Positions 1-10,008 of a DNA stretch of 64,000 nt are shown one piece after another. Both the position numbers and the translations under genes were made by a program. Origin of the DNA: Pyxicephalus adspersus. Lineage: Eukaryota > Chordata > Amphibia > Anura > Pyxicephalidae. Where the stretch lies: assembly GCF_032062135.1 (NCBI RefSeq), contig NC_092859.1, forward strand, positions 84,357,433-84,421,432, given 5' to 3'. How positions within the stretch are numbered: the first letter of the stretch is position 1; each line of letters begins with the position of its first letter. Under the pieces are notes generated by a model. It was not told the DNA's origin. It ran no database searches and was given only the letters and a program-made list of their open reading frames with translations.

Positions 1-3000
1 CCATAACACACAACATATGGCATCCTTCAGTATCCTCTGCAATAATACCAGTTTACCCCATTACTTCTCTAACTCTTCCTGAACCTCATACCACCTTGCA
101 ATAACACCAGTGCACCCCATCACCTGTCTCACGAATGCCTAACCCCATACCCACCTGCAGAAATAGCAGTTAGAAATAAATAATATTGCAGGCTGGTATG
201 CGGTTGAGCAAGGGTAAGGCAGGTGATGGGGTACACAAATGAGATGACATACCTTTACTGGTTGCAGGCTGGTATTATTCAATAATACCAGTGCACATGG
301 AGTGCACTGGTATTATGGCAGGGAAGCATGGGGTTCAAAAAGGTTGAGACAGGTAATGGGTTGCACTGGTCTTTTTGCAGGGTGGTGTGGGGTTCAGCAA
401 AGGTGAGACAGGTGATGGGGTGCACTAGTATTTTTTCAGGGTGGTAAAGGGTTCAGGAAGTGTGAGACAAATGATGGGGTGCACTGGTATTACTGCAGGG
501 TGGTATGGGTTTCAGCAAGAGTAAGACAGGTAATGGGGTGAACTGGTATTTGTGCAGGTCATATGAAAGGATGGGGAAAAGTGATGACAGGTGTTTTTTT
601 ATACTGGTGTTATTGCAGGGTAATATGGGGTTCAGCAAGGGAGAGATAGGTGATGGGATGCCCTCCCTATGTTGTAATGTGATCTGGGGGTACAGGAGGG
701 GTGAGAGATTATGGGGTGTACTCCTATTGTTGTAAGGTGACATAACTTTAGCTGAACCACATACCACCCTGCAATAATACCAGTGCATCCCATCAGCTAT
801 CTCACCCTTGCCAAACTCCATACCACCCTGCAAATAAACCAATTCACTCCATCACCTGTGTCACCCTTCCTGAACCCCATACCACCCTGCATAAAGACCA
901 GTGCACCCCAACATTTGTCTTACCTTTGCTGAACCCCCTTCCCACCCTGCAATATTACCAGTGCACCCCTTCTCTTGTCTCAGCCTTTCTGAACACCTAT
1001 ATCACCCTGCAATAATACCAATAATACCCTATATCTCCCTTGCTGAACCCCATTATAACCTGCAATAACAGCAATATTCAGAACAACTGTCTTCACTTTT
1101 CCCCATCCTTCCATATTTCCTATAATGATTCAATTTCACCCCATTACTTGTCTCACCCTTGCCTAACCCCATACCCACCTGCAGTGGGTTCAAGAAGTGT
1201 GAGGGTTCAAGAAGCTTTTCCCCCATACTTCATATCCACTGCAATAAAACCAGTGCACCTCATCACCTGTTCCATCCTTGTCTAACCATACCCACACCCA
1301 TCTGCAGTAATAGCAGTGTGAGTCGAGTGATGGGTGCACTGCAGGGTGACATGGGGTTCAGCAAGGTTGAGACAGGTGATGGGGTGCACGGGTTTTATTG
1401 CAGTGTGGCATGGGGTTCAGGAAGGGTGAGGCAGGTGATTTGGTGCATTGTAATTATTGCAGGGTTGTAAGGGGTTCAGCAAGGGTGAGACAGGTGATTG
1501 GGTCCTCTGGTATTATTGCAGGGGGTGGTATAAGGTTTAGTAACTGTGGGACACATAATGGGGTGCGCTGATATTTTTTCAGGGTAATATGGGGTTCAGT
1601 AAGGATGAGATTGGTGATGCGGTGCACTGGTATTTTTGCAGGGTGGTATAGGGTTCAGCATGGGTGAGACAGGAGATAGGGTGCACTGGTAGTATTGAAG
1701 GGTGGTATGTGGTTCAGCAAGAATGAGGCAGGTGATGGGATGCGCTGGTATTGTTACAGGATGGTATGTGGTTCAGCAAGGGTGAGTCAGGCGATGAGGT
1801 GCACTGGTATTATTAAAGGTTAGCATGGGGATCAGCGAGGGTGAGTCAGGTGATCGAGTGCACTGGTATTATTGCAGAGTGGTAAATGGTTAAGCAAGGG
1901 TAAGACAGTTGTTGTGCACTTGTTTAACTGCAGGGTGGTATGGAGTGCAGGGAGTGTAAGACGAGTGATGGAGTGCACTGGTATTACTGCAGGGGGGTAT
2001 GGGGTTCAGCAAGGGGGAAACAATAGGAGTGCACTGGTATTATTGCAGGTTGGTAAAGGTTTCAGCGTGGGTGAGACAGATCATGGGGTGCATGGTATTG
2101 CAGGGTGGCATGGGGCTCGGGAAGTGTGATCTGCAATAATGCCAGTGCACCCTATAACCTGTCTCACCTTTGCCGAACCCCATACTTCCCTGCAGTAATT
2201 CTAGTAATACTCATCACCTATCTCTAGCTGAACCCCATATTACCCTGCAATAACACAATATACACAACACCTGTCTTCACTTTTCCCCAACCTTCAGGAT
2301 CCTCTGTAATAAAACCCAGTTTACCCCATTTTTTGTCTCACTCTTCCTAAACCCCATACCACCCTGCAAAAACACCAGTGTGCCCCATCACCTGTCTTAC
2401 CCATGCCTAATCCCATACCCACTTGCAGAAATAGCAAATAAAAATAAATATTATCGCAGGGTGGTATGTGGTTCAGCAAAGGTGAGTCAGGTGATGGGGT
2501 GCACATATGAGATGACATACCCTTGCTGAACCACATACCACCCTGCAATAATACCAGTGCATCCCATCATCTGTCTTACCCTTGCTGAACCCTTTACCAC
2601 CCTGCAATAATACCAGTGCACCCCATCACCTGTGTCACCTTCCCTGAAGACCCATATCACACTACAATAATACCACTGATCCCCAAAATGTCTCTGCCAT
2701 AACACCAATATACAAAACATCTGTCTTCACTTTTCCCCATCCTTCCATATCCACTGCAATAATACCATAATAATATATATAATAATAATACCCATCAGCT
2801 GTCTCACCCTTGCCGAACCCCATACCACCCTGGAATAATACCAGTGTATACCATCACCTGTCTCTCCTTTGCTGATCCCCATGTTTCCCTGCAAAAACAC
2901 CAACATACTAAACACTGGTCTTTACTGTACCCCATCCTTCCATATCCCCTGCAATAATGCCAGTTCACCCCATCATCTGTCTCAACCTTGCCTAACTCCA

Positions 3001-3262
3001 CCTGCAGAAATAGCAAATAGAAATAAATATTATTGCAGGGTGGTATGTGGTTCAGCAAGAGTGAGTCATGTCATGGGGTGCACTGGTATTATTGCAGGGT
3101 GGTATATGGTTCAACATGGGTGAGTCAAGTGATGGGGTGCACAGGTTTTACTGCAGGGTGTTATGGGGTTTAGCAAGACAGATAATGTGGCGATCAGGTA
3201 TTTTTGCAGGTGATATGGAGGGATTGGGAAAAGTGATGACAGGTGTTTTTTTTTACTGGTGC
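1..3262. repeat. Degenerate ~59-bp minisatellite in alternating orientation
   Basis: A unit of about 59 bp recurs across the whole stretch. Recognisable pieces are a GCAATAATACCAGTGCACC box, a CATCACCTGTCTCACC box and a TGAACCCCATACCACC box. The C-rich form occupies roughly 1-180, 740-1310, 2130-2450 and 2520-3000. Its reverse complement (G-rich) occupies roughly 185-735, 1315-2125, 2455-2510 and 3030-3262. Units are diverged from one another. Many open frames of 60-130 codons cross the array on both strands, but they only reflect the repeat and are not genes. The left edge of the window cuts the array, so its true length is unknown. Confidence 0.9.
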
Positions 3263-3397
3263 TTAGGGATGAGCGAGAATTTCCTTGAACTTCTGATGGT
3301 TTCGCAAAATTTCGGCGAACTGATTTCGCAAAACTATCGGAAAAACGAGGAAACCATAACAGGAGGTTTCACAGGATCCCTGGGAATCCTCCTTTTT

Positions 3398-3449
3398 GCG
3401 ATCCCCAGGGCACTAGAGGTTAATTAACCTCCAGTGCCCCGGGGATCGC
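3398..3449. repeat. 52-bp near-perfect palindrome
   Basis: The two 26-base halves are reverse complements with two mismatches, and meet at TTAATTAA with no spacer. The ends read GCGATCCCC and GGGGATCGC. It probably belongs to a foldback or MITE-like element, because related CACTAGAGGT-containing inverted segments occur at 10436-10592. Confidence 0.85.
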
Positions 3450-3533
3450 ACACTCTTCTCAATGAATGCAGCCACAGCTGCAATCATTTAGAAGATGCCC
3501 GGCAAAGGAGAACCTCCTGACATTGTAATATAA

Positions 3534-3568
3534 GTATCTCTTACAAATGATACATTTGTTAGAGATAC
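3534..3568. repeat. 35-bp palindrome with short spacer
   Basis: GTATCTCTTACAAATG is followed after three bases by its reverse complement with one mismatch. It lies about 85 bp from the 52-bp palindrome and may be part of the same element. Confidence 0.8.
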
Positions 3569-4537
3569 AATTGTCGGGCACTCGTATGTGTAATGGTTTG
3601 TGGCTGGGGGATCCTCTTTGGTGGGGTCCACCCCAATTTATGGTAAAGGATGGTCGTGGCCCTGAGGTGGTGTTGGGCGGCTAGGGGCCTGTTGTGGAGT
3701 TGCTTAAAGGTTAACTTTCTGGTGGAGCGGATTTTGCCTTCTGAGACTTGCAGCCTGTGGGTTGGTTCGTTATTTGTGGAATTTGGAGTTTTGGTAATGG
3801 TGGTTAATGGTTATGTGTAATAATTGGAATATTAGGTTATTTAGGTTTATTGGGGGGTTAATTTGTTTATTTATTATCTGTTGAAGTGTATTGTTGAAGG
3901 GGGTTAGTAGTTACCTAATATTTTATTTTTGTTAATTATCTGTTATTTATTGGTTTTATTTAAATGGGTATTTAAATCTTTATGTTTAATAAACGGCTGC
4001 CTGCCAGCCATTAAGTGCATAACGATGTCTGTGTCATTAATGGGGGCTGTTAGTTGGTAGATGGTTCGACCTACCCTGGTCAAGAACACTCCAGTGGATG
4101 GACAGTTGGCTGTTTGACATTCACTTTGCATATAGAAATGATATTAATTTTTTTAAAATGTGTTAAAGTAGAGCTATATTTATGGGTAGAATAGAGAACA
4201 GTTAGTTCCCAGTGTGGAAAATAGATAGAGTTCTATCTACTCTTACTTAAATGAGTTAATAAAATAGGAAGTAAAAAAAAACAAAACACACATACACGCG
4301 ACAATAAAAAGCAATATAACTCATTCTTACTCATTTTAGACCTAAAAAAAAAAAATTCTCTGGATTTGCTGAAAAAAAATGTAAGATCTATTCATGCTTC
4401 TGCAAAAGCACTGCAATGGTTCAAAACTGCATTACCTTTTATTTATTAACACACACACCATAGTGACAATTCACCACAACACTATGTTTTACACTACAGT
4501 TTATTGCTTTTGCAATATATGGCACAGCAACCCACTG

Positions 4538-4640
4538 CAGTGTTCTCCCCAGAAACTTTTTCAGCTGGGTGGGGGGTAAGCTGTAGCCGGTTGGTAAAAG
4601 AAAAGTGGGTGGGGCAAGATACAGCAAATTTAGTGCTCCC
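4538..4640 (+). repeat. Short non-autonomous element, CAGTGTTCTCCCCAG family, copy 1
   Basis: It begins CAGTGTTCTCCCCAGAAA and continues with AGCTGGGTGG, matching the 5' half of the copy at 26534-26700. The 3' end is diverged or truncated, so its right boundary is approximate. Confidence 0.55.
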
Positions 4641-5177
4641 ACCTTACTGCCAGTGTGAGTTCATCCTGACATCAGATGTCACCTCCTAGTGCTATATCTA
4701 GATAATGTAAAACTTTCGAAAAAATTCACTTGATTCACTTGACAAAAATTCACTTGATCCGTCCACAAACTGAGCCCAGCCAGTCATATGCTTGCTCAGC
4801 TTCCCTCTTCTTTCCGATGCTCACCATTCCATTCAGTGCTAATCTCATTGGGCATGTGTGAGATTGAGCACTTTTGTTACATTATAGCAAAGCCTCTGAT
4901 GATACATTCCCGATGTCATGCATGCGCAAAAGGAGCAGTCCACAGCCACCTGGAACATGTGACACAAATACCTCAGGAGGCTGCAGATTTACTCTGCAGT
5001 CTTTACCCCCCCCAATAAAACAAAGCACAATTTTCTATAATAAAATAAAAAGGAATGTCACCCATGTCACCATGGTAAAATGGGGTGATGTTTTAAGAGC
5101 ATTGTGCATGCGATAGCAGTGCCCATATTCAATGGACAAAAGGTGAACTGCCTGTGAAATTTTATCCACTTGCAGTG
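4641..5177. other. Intergenic, no gene recognised
   Basis: Unique-looking sequence with a short direct repeat of TTCACTTGA around 4726-4757 and a C-run near 5010. I see no coding or RNA gene. Confidence 0.5.
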
Positions 5178-6035
5178 TGATAGCTGTGTGTGTGTAAAAT
5201 CTGACTGTCATATTCCGCAGTCTAACAACTAACTCTGTTCAATCTTTCAGGTCTCCTAAATTGTTGGTTGTAATGACTTGAGCTACTAATAACCAAAATT
5301 TCTTTAGAGAATTTCAAGATATGGGGATCACGAGTTTAAAAACTTGTGAGGATTGAACATTTGAACAGGTCCAAAATTGAAAATGCAAATTAGGGACCCC
5401 CAGGGGCCACTTACATAGCAGGAAGCATTGGGGTGGGGCCCCCAAATGTTTTACCTACCTTTCACAAAACTATATTTGTAACAATATGCTACACTTTCTG
5501 CTTCTGTTCTTTGAACCCAAGACTTTTCTGAAATAGGGAGGTGCAGGAAACTGAAAAAGCCACAGATGTCCCCCCTCCCCCTCTACATTTTTAGTTTTGC
5601 ACACCCACCCATTCTAATGAAATTGAAGTTCAAGAGAGGAGAAACAGACAGGGTAACATAGTATGACAGTTAAAGATTTGTGACAGGTAGGTTATCAATT
5701 TAGGGGCCCCATCCCAATACTTCTTTCTTTGTAAGTGGCCCTGGGGGTCCCCAGTTTGCTTGTAAAAATTAAGGATTCCTAGGCACATTTGGTTTTGAGA
5801 CAGCACTCCCAAAGTTATGTTTTCACAAGTTTTTACAATTCTGATCCCCATATCCTGACATTTTTTAAGGCTTGGGTGCTGAAATTACTACTAAGTAGGT
5901 TTCTAACTAGGACTGTTCCCTGCACACCCTGAAAATTTCAAGTAATTATGACTTATGGTTTAGTAGATATGAAGGTTTGTACACAGGGAGTTGTAAGGCT
6001 GCAGGATGACATGCAGTTACACACACAGCTATTAA
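5178..6035. mobile_element. Long foldback (inverted-repeat) element
   Basis: Left arm about 5178-5510 and right arm about 5640-6035 are imperfect reverse complements. Paired landmarks are ATAGCTGTGTGTGT with ACACACACAGCTAT, GGGACCCCCAGGGGCCACTTAC with its diverged complement near 5732-5753, and TTACCTACCT with AGGTAGGTTA. No transposase frame is present, so it is non-autonomous. The outer ends and target duplication are not clear, and I cannot assign a family. Confidence 0.7.
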
Positions 6036-7194
6036 GCTGACAATGACGTCATACACATGCCCACTCGAGCAGATACATTTTTAAACTATTTTTTTTCTTT
6101 TTTTTTTTTTAATAGAAGACTCCGCACAACTATGTGACGAGGGAGGGCAGCCTGTGTTCCGATCTCATCATAGCTGTGCTGTTTCCCCACCGGTTCTTAT
6201 GAGCAGCTGGAATCCTCTGAACGGATGACAGCTGAGAACAGAGCAGCCTCTCCGTTTTCTGTTCAGAGGACTAGAGATGCTGATAGGAGTAGGGCGGAGG
6301 GGGCAAGGAAGCCGGGCGGCTCACCCACCAAAAGGGGTCTGGGGAGAACTATGCACTGCAAACAAGGGATTTGGGTTGCAAATCAGGAAGTTCTATATTG
6401 TATGCTGCCCAAAAAATATCATTGGAGATCATATGCCATCAGTCATTCGTGATTAAGTACAAACGATCATTAAATGACCTAAGGACAGCTGTATGCATTT
6501 AAGATTTGCAAGGTGATTGGTCATCCTGGCTATTTAAGGAGAGCCTGTCCATCACCCCATTGCCCGCTATAGCCTCTGTTACCACAGTGTGCTGTACCAT
6601 TCTGAATAAACCTTATTCAAGGATATCTGGAGTCGGTAGTGGTTTGTGTGCCCAGGCGCATTACACCCGGGCAATAAAAATCTAGCTTGTGTACATTTAG
6701 TATAGAATTTTAATTCTTGGAGGTTTACTTACTTACTAATATATGTATTCCAATTCAAAATTTGATTTTATCATCTGGTTGTAAATGTTTGTTATTGTGC
6801 ATTGTTGCACACCTTTGCGCATAGTCTGTTGTTGAAATAAAAAAGAACAATACTTTGCAATCTAATTTCTTACTTTGACTTATCATTCATAGAAACTTTT
6901 GTTGTTGAGGGACTGTTTTGTTTATATTTCAGTGTGCTTTTTTATAAAATTGCAGATTTATTAGATGAGTTTAGTTAATGGATTTCAAAAGGGGAAACGC
7001 TTCTTCTTGGTTATCTGCTACGCTTTATGACACATCTAATATTATTGTTCCGAATTCTGGGTCTGCAAACTAAGGTAAAATCACCCTTAAAGTAAAGCTG
7101 GGAAATGTGTATGGTATTATATGCTTCTCCCCCTTTAAATGCATTAATTGTTGTTTCTTAATGTAATTATATTTTCAGTATTTAACAAACTTAT
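6036..7194. other. Intergenic with possible solo-LTR-like segment
   Basis: A T-rich tract near 6090 is followed by a local inverted repeat (CCTCTGAAC at ~6214, GTTCAGAGG at ~6261). At 6530-6670 there is a TATTTAAGG box, then AATAAA at 6605-6610, then GGCGCATTACA, an order like the U3-R-U5 of an LTR. Clear ends were not found. 6680-7194 is AT-rich with no recognised gene. Confidence 0.35.
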
Positions 7195-8278
7195 GATGTG
7201 GACAATGTCTGGCTTTCCAGAAGGAATATTCATTGTATTTCTCTGAAGTTTGCTCCTCGTTTCATTGGACCTTAAGAAATTTTTGCCAAGGCAAACCCAG
7301 TCTGTTAAAGCTACACCTTCCTCCACATCTCAAGCTACCCAATGCTTTCCATGTGTCTCTGCTTAAGCTGTTGGTCCCTCTCAACTGGCTACTCCTGCAC
7401 CTGATTCTACTCAGGAATATGAAGTCCATCAAATACTGGATTCCAAGATTTCTCGCAAGATGCTAATGTACCTGATTGACTGGAAAGATTTCGATCCTGA
7501 GGAGAGACCAGCTACCGATGTGTGTGCACCTCTTCTTGCCAAGAGGTTTAATGTTCGCTTCCCACTGAAACCTGGACCCTGGCGGATGCGGAGGCCCCGT
7601 AAAAGGGGGGTAATGTCACACTCACTAAAGCGCAGGCGTCAGTCAGGCGTCGAGCAGTTCTGACTCTGGGCGTGCCTCTGCTCCCAAGCTTTATCAGTTT
7701 CGCCCAATCAGAAAATAGCCTCTAAATCATCCCTGGGTATTTAGCTAGCTCAGACACAGCAATCCGAGTTCGTGCAACATATCTCCTCTGGTGCCGAGCC
7801 CCTGGCTGCTGAGCTAGTTCCTGTACACCTGTTGCCTAATTTAGTGTTCCCTCATGCCAGCTCCTGCATTAACCATTTGTTGTCCTGTCTGTTGTTTCTA
7901 GCCTATTCCCTTGTGCTGTTCCAGTGTTCCTGTCTGTGGATATTCCTGTGTCACCTGTGCCTACCGTTGCATTCCCTGTGTCAGCAGTGGCCCCTGTGTC
8001 ACTGGCATTTATTTCCTCAATCCCTGATATTTGACCCCTGGCTTGGGACTGGACCTCTCTTGCTTGCTGCGTGCCTTGACCCTGGCCTTCCTAGACGATT
8101 CTTCTGCTTAGTGATTTGGTACCATGTAGCTTCCTGCCCACCCTGGTGTGCCCAAGGACTGCAACTTGGCAGTAACCAGCAGCGCAACATCCAAACCAAT
8201 AGAGGCTCTAGAGAAGACCTGGGCTCACATTACCTTTGTGCAAGCCGTAGCACCCCCTAGTGGACCTCTCTCCTGACA
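7195..8278 (+). mobile_element. Ty3/gypsy chromovirus fragment: 3' pol plus 3' LTR
   Basis: The segment is a 5'-truncated retrotransposon. 7198-7320 reads as the end of an integrase core/linker (VWLS..N...KFAPRFIGP), interrupted by an in-frame TAA at 7273-7275. After a frame change, 7420-7600 encodes a chromodomain-like tail (EYEVHQILDSK, LIDWKDFDPEE), typical of vertebrate Ty3/gypsy chromoviruses, which use it to choose integration sites on chromatin. A purine tract precedes the LTR. The frame is broken, so the copy is inactive. No 5' half or gag is present upstream. Confidence 0.8.
7614..8278 (+). repeat. 3' LTR of the Ty3/gypsy element
   Basis: It begins TGTCACACTC directly after the purine-rich AAAAGGGGGG tract and ends CTCCTGACA, giving the expected TG...CA limits and a length of 665 bp. 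The open frame through 7772-8260 is incidental. Confidence 0.7.
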
Positions 8279-8754
8279 CTTAGGAAGGGTTTTTACATCT
8301 GTAATTGTTTTATTTTTTCCCAGTTAGGCTTTGTGTCTTAGTTTTAGATACAGTTCAACTGGCAATGCAGAACTAAACCCACAATACTCACCTGTTCCTG
8401 TTCTGATGCAGATTGCTGTTATCTTTTTCCCTTCTTGAAAACAAACTTTGGCCATTTTGAATGGCTGGGCCTGGGTTCGTGGCTCCCACATGGGAATTCA
8501 TTAATTCCTGGCACATGGTTGCCGTTTGTCCAAGGTGGGACTTTAGTTCCACTGTAAATTTGTGTACATTTACGTATTTGCATTGGGTATTTGTAAATGC
8601 TTATGTAAATTAATAATAATGATAGGATATAAAGCCTGTGTGCATTTGAACTTATTGTAGGACCTCATTAGACATTTACTGAACTCTGTGTCTCCTCTGG
8701 GTAGTTACCCATATTTATTTATCTTGCTGATCACTGTTACAGGGTCTGTAATTA
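8279..8754. other. Intergenic, no gene recognised
   Basis: AT-rich sequence between the gypsy LTR and the LINE; no recognisable feature. Confidence 0.5.
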
Positions 8755-10008
8755 TTATAAAATCCAAACTTCTCGAGCGCCTCATCTAAAAAAGACTCAC
8801 CGATTACCCGAGCACCAACTCTCTCCTTGACCCTCTCCAGTCTGGCTTTCAAGCTGTCCATTCAACTGAAACCGTTCTTACTAAAGTGGCCAATGACCTC
8901 ATCAGAGCAAAGTCTCAAGGCAACTTTTGCCTCCTCTTTGACCTTTCCTCTGTTTTTGACACTGTTGATCACCCCCTTCTAATCCAAATCATGCACTCCA
9001 TTGAAATCAGTGACACTACCCTCTCTTGGTTTACTTCCTACCTATCTGACTACTCCTTTCAAGTTTATTTCAATGGTAATTCCTCCTCTCCCACTCTCCG
9101 CCCTGTTGGTGTTCCCCAAGGGTCAGTCCTTGGACCAGTTCTCTTTTCTCTGTACATCCTCTCTCACTCCTCTCTGTACATCTCCTAACTCGGTAGTCCC
9201 ATATCCTCCTTTGGCTCACAGTACCATCTGTATGCTGACGACACTCAAATCTATCAGTCCGCTCCTGACCTGTCTCCCTCAGACCTAGATAAGGTTTCAT
9301 GCTGCCTGTCAGCCATCTCATCATGGATGTCTGACCGATTCCTGAAACTCCACATGGATAAAACTGAACTCAATCTTCCCCCCCTTTAATTCCAAATCTC
9401 CCCTTGACATATTCCTGGTAACATCATTGTCATTCGCCCCTCTGTTCAGACACGTTGTCTTGGCGTTACCCTTGATTCTGCCCTTTCATTCAACCCCCAT
9501 ATCCAGAACATCTACAGGTCCTGTCACCTGCGCAACATCTCCAAAATCCGCTTCCCCAGAGACCACCAAACTCCTTGTACACACTCTTATCTCTCGTCTG
9601 GACTACTGTAACATCCTCTTCTCCGGTATTCCACTAACTCGACTCTCTCCTCTACAATCTATTATGAATGCTGCGGCCAGACTTATCCCGACTGTCTGGA
9701 ATGGTCTTTCTCATCCTATTCGACTTGCTCCTACCTTGTGCTGATTTAAAAGAACATTCAAAACCCATTTCTTTAAACTTGCCTAGCTGTCTTCTCCTGT
9801 CTCCTAAACCCTCACTACTTCCCATCACTCAATATCTCCCCTCCTATTGTATGAGACCCTCCCCCCCCCCACCCCCTGGATTGTAAGCTTTTCAGGGCAG
9901 GGTCCTCTCCTCCTCGTGTGTCACTGTCTTTCTGTCATTTGAAATTTCTGTATTTAATGTACAGCGCTGCATAATATGTTGGCACTTAAACTCCGTTTAA
10001 TAATAATA
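8755..10008 (+). mobile_element. L2/CR1-clade LINE fragment with reverse transcriptase, broken
   Basis: Translated pieces match the reverse transcriptase of L2-like LINEs. DLSSVFDTVDH lies near 8940-8972, GVPQGSVLGP near 9108-9140, and the catalytic YADDTQIY follows near 9232-9256 in another frame. Continuing downstream are LSAISSWM and the C-terminal region to about 9760. The 3' tail (GATTGTAAGCT..GGGCAGGGTCCTCTCCTCC, then TGTACAGCGCTGCATAATATG) ends in TAATAATAAT. Several frameshifts and stops break the frame, and the 5' part of the element is missing. It is an inactive copy; the same 3' tail occurs twice more in the window. Confidence 0.85.

Larger units (their letters stand above)
3263..4537. 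other. Intergenic, AT-rich, palindromic elements, no gene
   Basis: The stretch starts with a dispersed-repeat-like sequence (GATGAGCGAGAATTTCC) and holds two strong palindromes at 3398-3449 and 3534-3568, listed separately. The rest is AT-rich, with several A-runs and no coding signal that I recognise. Confidence 0.6.

Noticed and set aside
1..3262. CRISPR-like array
   Set aside because: Units are diverged, contiguous and inverted in blocks, with no unique spacers and no cas genes in a vertebrate context.
453..3427. Many open frames of 60-130 codons on both strands
   Set aside because: All lie in the 59-bp minisatellite and repeat the same degenerate peptide in several frames.
7772..8260. 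162-codon plus-strand frame
   Set aside because: It lies wholly within the gypsy LTR and shows no domain.
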